Positions 60,186 through 64,000 of a stretch of DNA of 64,000 nucleotides are shown here, piece by piece (position 1 is the first letter of the stretch; every line of letters starts with the position of its first letter). The DNA comes from Bog-756 sp963718405 (lineage in GTDB: Bacteria; Actinomycetota; Acidimicrobiia; Acidimicrobiales; RAAP-2). The stretch is from the NCBI GenBank assembly GCA_963718405.1, contig CAVQYZ010000001.1:806001-870000 (forward strand), read 5' to 3'. The notes below the pieces were generated by a model that saw nothing but the letters and a program-made list of their open reading frames with translations, made no database searches and was not told the DNA's origin. The translations under genes and the position numbers were made by a program.

Positions 60186-62858
60186 TCAGGGAAGTGTGCG
60201 GTCCACCGTGAACGACATCGGGGACCCCGCGAACCGGCCGGTCACGTGGAACGCCCAGTGGCCCGGGGTGAGAACCACGAAGTCGGTGAAGTGTCCCGTG
60301 CTCACCTCGAGTTGCCGCAAGAGCTGGGCCGGACCACCACCGACGCTGGCCGTCACCCGGGGCCGGACCGCGGCCAGGTCGCCCGGGGTGCCCGAGAAGA
60401 TCAGGTGGAGGCGGTTGACCCCGATGCCACCCGGGTCCAGATAGACCTCGGCCGATCCGCCGTGGGGAACGGCGATGGTGGTGATCGACGGGAGTGACGG
60501 CAGGAGGGACTGACCCCGGGCCGGCGACACGATCTCACTGATCACGGTGATTCCGGCGAACAGGATGACCGGCAACGCCACCGACAGGGCCAGGCCGCGC
60601 CGGGCCCGCAGGGAGTGCGCTCTGCCGACCTCGGCCAGTCCCGAACGCCCCAGGCGGGACAGTCGAAGGCTGTTGAGGACCACGATCACGCTGGACAGGC
60701 CCATGGCGATGGCGGCCACCAGTGGATCGAGCAGTCCGAAGGCGGCCAGCGGCAGGGCCGACACGTTGTAGCCCATGGCCCAACCGAAGTTCTGCACGAT
60801 GACCGAGTAGGTGGATCCGGCCACCCCGATGGCCGCCGGCACCCCTTGGAGGTCGTTCCCCAACAGGGCGATGTCGCTGTTGGCCAGAGCCGCTTCCGAT
60901 CCGCTCCCGATGGCACAGCCGACGTCGGCGGCCGCCAGTGCCGGGGCGTCGTTCACCCCATCGCCGACCATCAGCACCCGGCGCGAGTGGCGGGCCATGG
61001 CTGCCAGCGCCTCGACCTTGCCCGCCGGGCTCAGGTGGCTGCGCTCGTCGGTGATGCCGAGCTCGGTGGCCACCGTGCGTACCGCCGGCTCGCTGTCGCC
61101 GCTCAGGATGGCGGACGGGAGCCCCATGGCGGCGAGATGGTCAACGGCCGGCCGGGCCTCGGGCCGGAGCGGGGTGGTCACGGCGATGGCACCGACCGGT
61201 TGGCCGTCCCGCTCCACCACCACCACCGTCTCGCCCCTCTGGTACCGCTCCGACACCGCCCGGTCGATGGAAGCGGGCAGACCCGTGGGGACCAACCGGC
61301 TGACCTCCACCCGGTGGCCGTCCACCGTGCCGGCCACCCCCACGCCCGGCAGGGACTGGATGTCCGAGGCCCGGAGCTCGGAGTGGGTGGTGGCGGTGAT
61401 GGCAACCGCTATGGGGTGCTCGCTCTCCGACTCCACCGCGGCGGCCATGGACAGCACCTCGTCCTCGGTCACCCCCACGACGGCGGTCACGAAGGTCACC
61501 TCGGCGTGGCGCTCGGTCAGCGTCCCGGTCTTGTCGAACACCACCTGGTCCACCTGGGCCAGGCGCTCCAGCACGTCACCGTTGCGGATGAAGATCCCCA
61601 TGGCCGCGGCCCGACCGCAGCCGACCATCATGGCCACCGGTGCGGCCAGCCCCATGGCGCAGGGACAGGCCACCAACAGGACGGCCAGCCCGCTCAGCAC
61701 GGCCGTTCCCAGGTTGCCGATCACCAGCCACCAGATCAGGAAGGTCACGGTGGCCCCGACGAGCACGGCGGGGACGAAGACGCTGCTGATGCGGTCGGCG
61801 ATCCGTTGCAGTGGGGCCTTGTCCCGTTGGGCGTCGTCCACCAACCGCTGCAGGCGGGCCAGCACCGACTCGGCGGCCACCGCTCCCACCCGGACCACCA
61901 ACACCCCACTCCCGTTGCGGGTGCCACCGGTGACGGGGTCGCCGGGGCCCCGGTCCACCGGCAACGGCTCGCCGGTCAGCATGGACTCGTCCACCGGGGA
62001 CCAACCCGACACCACCGTGCCGTCCAGAGGGAGGGCCTCACCTGGTCGTACCCGGACCAGGGCTCCCACCGGAACACTCTCCGGCGCCACCAGCTCCCCT
62101 TCGTCGTCGTCGGGCCCGGCCACCACCCGGGCCGTGGGCGGCCGCAGCGACAGCAGCGAGTGCATGGCCCGCGCCGCCCGGGCCCGGGCTTTGGCCTCGA
62201 TGGCGCGACCGGTCACCAGGATGGACACGATGAGTGGGGCCATCACCCCGTGCAGCCGGGCGGCGAACTCGCCACTGCCACCGAGGTGGAGATGTCGTCC
62301 GCCCAGAGCGATGGCTTCCACCGCGCTGACCGCCAACGCCGCCAGGGTGCCCAGGGCGATGAGGGTGTCCATGCTGGTGGCGCCGTGGCGGAGGAGGCGG
62401 GCGCTGTCGCGGAGGAACGGCCAACCGCCGGCGATCTCCACCGCCACGGCCAGGATCAACACCGTCCAACCGGCGGTGGCGGTCTCCGGTCCGGCCAGCG
62501 CCACCACCAGGGCGGCGATGGCCAAGGGCCACGAGATGGCCGCCCGCAGGCCCCAGTGGTCGGAGCTCTGGTGGGTGGCGCCGGCCTCGGGGTCGACCGG
62601 TGAGGCGGTGTAGCCGGTCTCGGTGACGGCCTGGCATAGCTCGTCCGTGCTCAGCCGCTCCGGGTCGTAGGAGACGAAGGCCCGGGTGGTGGCCAGATTG
62701 ACCGAGGCGCTGGCCACGGCGGGGAGCTTTCCCAGGGAGCGCTGGATCCGGGCGGCACAGGCACTGCAGTGCATCCCGCCCAGCTCCAGCTCGGCGGTGG
62801 CCAGGGTCAGCTCGTCCGGCTCGGTGGGAGGGGATGCCTCCGGGGGCGCGGTGAGCAT
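60186..62858 (-). CDS. Copper-translocating P-type ATPase with C-terminal extension
   Basis: An 890-residue P1B ATPase. Residues 20-90 form an HMA domain (GGMHCSACAARIQRSL). Motifs in order: TGEPLPVD phosphatase loop, CPC metal site LVACPCAMGLAAPVAM, phosphorylation DKTGTLTERHA, SEHPIAVA, and GDGVNDAPALAAADVG. After the last membrane helix (LSVALPVILFAGITVISEIV) about 100 residues form a beta-rich extracytoplasmic-looking domain (VPHGGSAEVYLDPGGIGVNR, GHWAFHVTGRF) resembling YtkA-type domains. Exports copper. It overlaps no partner but lies 16 bp from the HMA gene. Confidence 0.92.
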   Translation of the reverse strand: MLTAPPEASPPTEPDELTLATAELELGGMHCSACAARIQRSLGKLPAVASASVNLATTRAFVSYDPERLSTDELCQAVTETGYTASPVDPEAGATHQSSDHWGLRAAISWPLAIAALVVALAGPETATAGWTVLILAVAVEIAGGWPFLRDSARLLRHGATSMDTLIALGTLAALAVSAVEAIALGGRHLHLGGSGEFAARLHGVMAPLIVSILVTGRAIEAKARARAARAMHSLLSLRPPTARVVAGPDDDEGELVAPESVPVGALVRVRPGEALPLDGTVVSGWSPVDESMLTGEPLPVDRGPGDPVTGGTRNGSGVLVVRVGAVAAESVLARLQRLVDDAQRDKAPLQRIADRISSVFVPAVLVGATVTFLIWWLVIGNLGTAVLSGLAVLLVACPCAMGLAAPVAMMVGCGRAAAMGIFIRNGDVLERLAQVDQVVFDKTGTLTERHAEVTFVTAVVGVTEDEVLSMAAAVESESEHPIAVAITATTHSELRASDIQSLPGVGVAGTVDGHRVEVSRLVPTGLPASIDRAVSERYQRGETVVVVERDGQPVGAIAVTTPLRPEARPAVDHLAAMGLPSAILSGDSEPAVRTVATELGITDERSHLSPAGKVEALAAMARHSRRVLMVGDGVNDAPALAAADVGCAIGSGSEAALANSDIALLGNDLQGVPAAIGVAGSTYSVIVQNFGWAMGYNVSALPLAAFGLLDPLVAAIAMGLSSVIVVLNSLRLSRLGRSGLAEVGRAHSLRARRGLALSVALPVILFAGITVISEIVSPARGQSLLPSLPSITTIAVPHGGSAEVYLDPGGIGVNRLHLIFSGTPGDLAAVRPRVTASVGGGPAQLLRQLEVSTGHFTDFVVLTPGHWAFHVTGRFAGSPMSFTVDRTLP

Positions 62859-62874
62859 CAGGGGTGTGCCGTGC

Positions 62875-63180
62875 CTAGCCGACCGGCGTAGCGGAGTACC
62901 CGGCCTCTTCGATGGTAGAGCGCAGGTCGTCGAGGCCGAGCCGCGACGGGTCGTAGGCCACCGTGGCCAGGGCGGACTCGAGGTCGACCGACGACGAGCT
63001 CACCCCGGGTCGCTCGGCCAGGACCTCTTCGATGAGGAGCACGCACGACTCGCAGTGCATGCCTTCCACGGCCAGCTGGGCGGTGGCCAGGTCGGCCAGG
63101 TCCCCGGCCGGCCGATCGTCCCCGCCGGCCGGCTGGCCCGACGAGCCCTGGCCGTGGGGAGAAGGGGTGGGTGAGGTCAT
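62875..63180 (-). CDS. HMA-domain copper-binding protein
   Basis: A 101-residue protein with a disordered N-terminal 35 residues and one HMA domain: AVEGMHCESCVLLIEEVLAE and YDPSRLGLDDLRSTIEEAGY. The CxxC binds Cu(I). It is encoded 16 bp upstream of the ATPase and is likely its chaperone or a separate metal-binding domain. It is shorter than other such ATPase N termini, so may be a split extra domain. Confidence 0.88.
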   Translation of the reverse strand: MTSPTPSPHGQGSSGQPAGGDDRPAGDLADLATAQLAVEGMHCESCVLLIEEVLAERPGVSSSSVDLESALATVAYDPSRLGLDDLRSTIEEAGYSATPVG

Positions 63181-63258
63181 CGTCCCAGCGTAATTGGTCC
63201 TCCGGGATCCCGCAGCGCGTCAGGCCCACTCCCGGGCGGCCGGCCGTTCAGCTCGCCC

Positions 63259-63306
63259 GTCGACCCCGCCGTCGACCCCGCCGTCGACTCACCCGTCGAC
63301 CAGCCG
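63259..63306. repeat. 12-bp tandem repeat at the 3' end of the LLM gene
   Basis: Four imperfect copies of GTCGACCCCGCC, starting at 63259, 63271, 63283 and 63295. The last two overlap the final codons of the adjoining gene. Confidence 0.85.
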
Positions 63307-64000
63307 CTGGAACTCCTCGTCGTGCACCCCGGCGGCCTGCTTGTCGGCCAGGTCCTCGAGCCACTGTTGAGCCGGCTGGCTGTCGAGGGCATCGACCATC
63401 TGCTTGGGTATGGCCCGCATCACGTACTCGGGGGGCATGACCGGGTCGTCCCGCACCCGTCGGGCCAGGGCCTGGGCCACCAGGGGCTCCATTCTGGCCG
63501 CCTTGACCCGTACGGCCTCCTCGTCCCGCTCGACGAACTCGGGCAGGACCTCGGTGCCGAACAGCTCGATGGACTCCATGATGTGCTCGTGCCGGTTGTG
63601 GCCGGCCTGCATGACGAAGATGAGCTGGTCCACGCCGGCCTGTTCGTACCGCCGTAGGAATTCCCGGAGCTGAGCCGGCGTCCCGATGGCCCCCCGCAGC
63701 CCACTCTGGTCGCCCGAGGCCGCCTTGGCTCCCAGGATCTCCTGACGCGCCGCCAGCGTGGCTTCCGGGGAGAACCCCATCTTCCCCCGGCGTTCGAGGA
63801 ACTCGTCCCACACGTTGGTGCTGGCCGGGACGTGCTCACCGAACACGTAGTAATGGGCCAGCGAGTACCCGAAGAAGTTGGCTCCCTCCAACCCCCGGGC
63901 CAGGGCCTCGTCCTCGGTGCGGGCGCACATCATGGGCGTGACGCAGGCCACCTGGGGATTGACGGTGAGTCCCACGGGTACGCAGCGGTCCGCCAGCACC
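63289..64000 (-). CDS. LLM-class flavin-dependent oxidoreductase, N-terminally cut by the window
   Basis: The C-terminal 236 or more residues of a luciferase-like oxidoreductase. Visible are GVDQLIFVMQAGHNRHEHIM, ESIELFGTEVLPEFVERDEE and the upstream AHYYVFGEHVPASTNVWDEF. The frame is open at the right edge, so the start is outside the window. Its type resembles larger LLM enzymes acting on alkanes or alkanesulfonates, but the N-terminal cofactor region is missing and a substrate cannot be given. Confidence 0.87.
   Translation of the reverse strand, partial: VLADRCVPVGLTVNPQVACVTPMMCARTEDEALARGLEGANFFGYSLAHYYVFGEHVPASTNVWDEFLERRGKMGFSPEATLAARQEILGAKAASGDQSGLRGAIGTPAQLREFLRRYEQAGVDQLIFVMQAGHNRHEHIMESIELFGTEVLPEFVERDEEAVRVKAARMEPLVAQALARRVRDDPVMPPEYVMRAIPKQMVDALDSQPAQQWLEDLADKQAAGVHDEEFQRLVDG

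Overview
This 64 kb window is chromosomal DNA from a very GC-rich actinobacterium. Markers of that group include a mycothiol S-conjugate amidase, several F420-type enzymes (LLM-class and PPOX-class oxidoreductases), the actinobacterial Psp set (pspA, pspAA, htpX, pspAB), a DUF2469 gene between rplS and yraN, a CYP142-like P450 and DUF222/HNH proteins. The class Acidimicrobiia is my best guess, but this is inference from gene content. Both ends cut a gene: ffh on the left and an LLM-class flavin oxidoreductase on the right.

Layout. (1) 0-4.7 kb: the conserved translation block ffh, rpsP, khpA, rimM, trmD, rplS, DUF2469, yraN; lepB and rnhB, often found after rplS, are absent. (2) 4.85-13.9 kb: comM and dprA. 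comM is split by a 5,955-bp island bounded by CA dinucleotides. Joining the flanks restores one open frame across the missing Walker-B region. The island carries a large serine recombinase at its right edge, two toxin-antitoxin modules each behind a clear palindromic operator, a GNAT acetyltransferase and unknown genes, several followed by related hairpin repeats. (3) 14-24.2 kb: pilin-like protein, PPOX protein, HNH protein, sulfotransferase, endonuclease IV, fumarase, two cytochromes P450, pterin carbinolamine dehydratase. (4) 24.2-27 kb: the leftward Psp operon. (5) 27-41.6 kb: mca, SCP2-like protein, two LLM oxidoreductases, purE, two PIG-L-type or thiol-related enzymes, a Cas4-like nuclease, PAP2 and DedA membrane proteins, a diguanylate cyclase. 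(6) 41.8-48.1 kb: an ABC exporter with a cyclic-nucleotide-binding tail, an overlapping ogt/adaA-alkA alkylation-repair pair, and a GGDEF-EAL protein. (7) 48.2-55.3 kb: oxidoreductases, methyltransferase, a less GC-rich hypothetical segment, tRNA-Gly(TCC), GtrA. (8) 55.5-63.2 kb: secreted lipoprotein, a copper type II monooxygenase-like protein with all expected ligands, nitroreductase, TrmA-type methyltransferase, lipoprotein, then a copper P-type ATPase with a C-terminal extension and its HMA partner.

Two window-wide oddities should colour any use of this annotation. First, about a dozen otherwise conserved genes (dprA, nfo, fumC, a P450, htpX, purE, the Cas4-like nuclease, the ABC ATPase, two lipoproteins) contain single-base frameshifts, some in homopolymers and some as compensating pairs. 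They look like residual sequencing errors more than biological decay. Second, at least ten short tandem-repeat tracts (units of 10-25 bp) lie at gene ends, in linkers or in short intergenic gaps.
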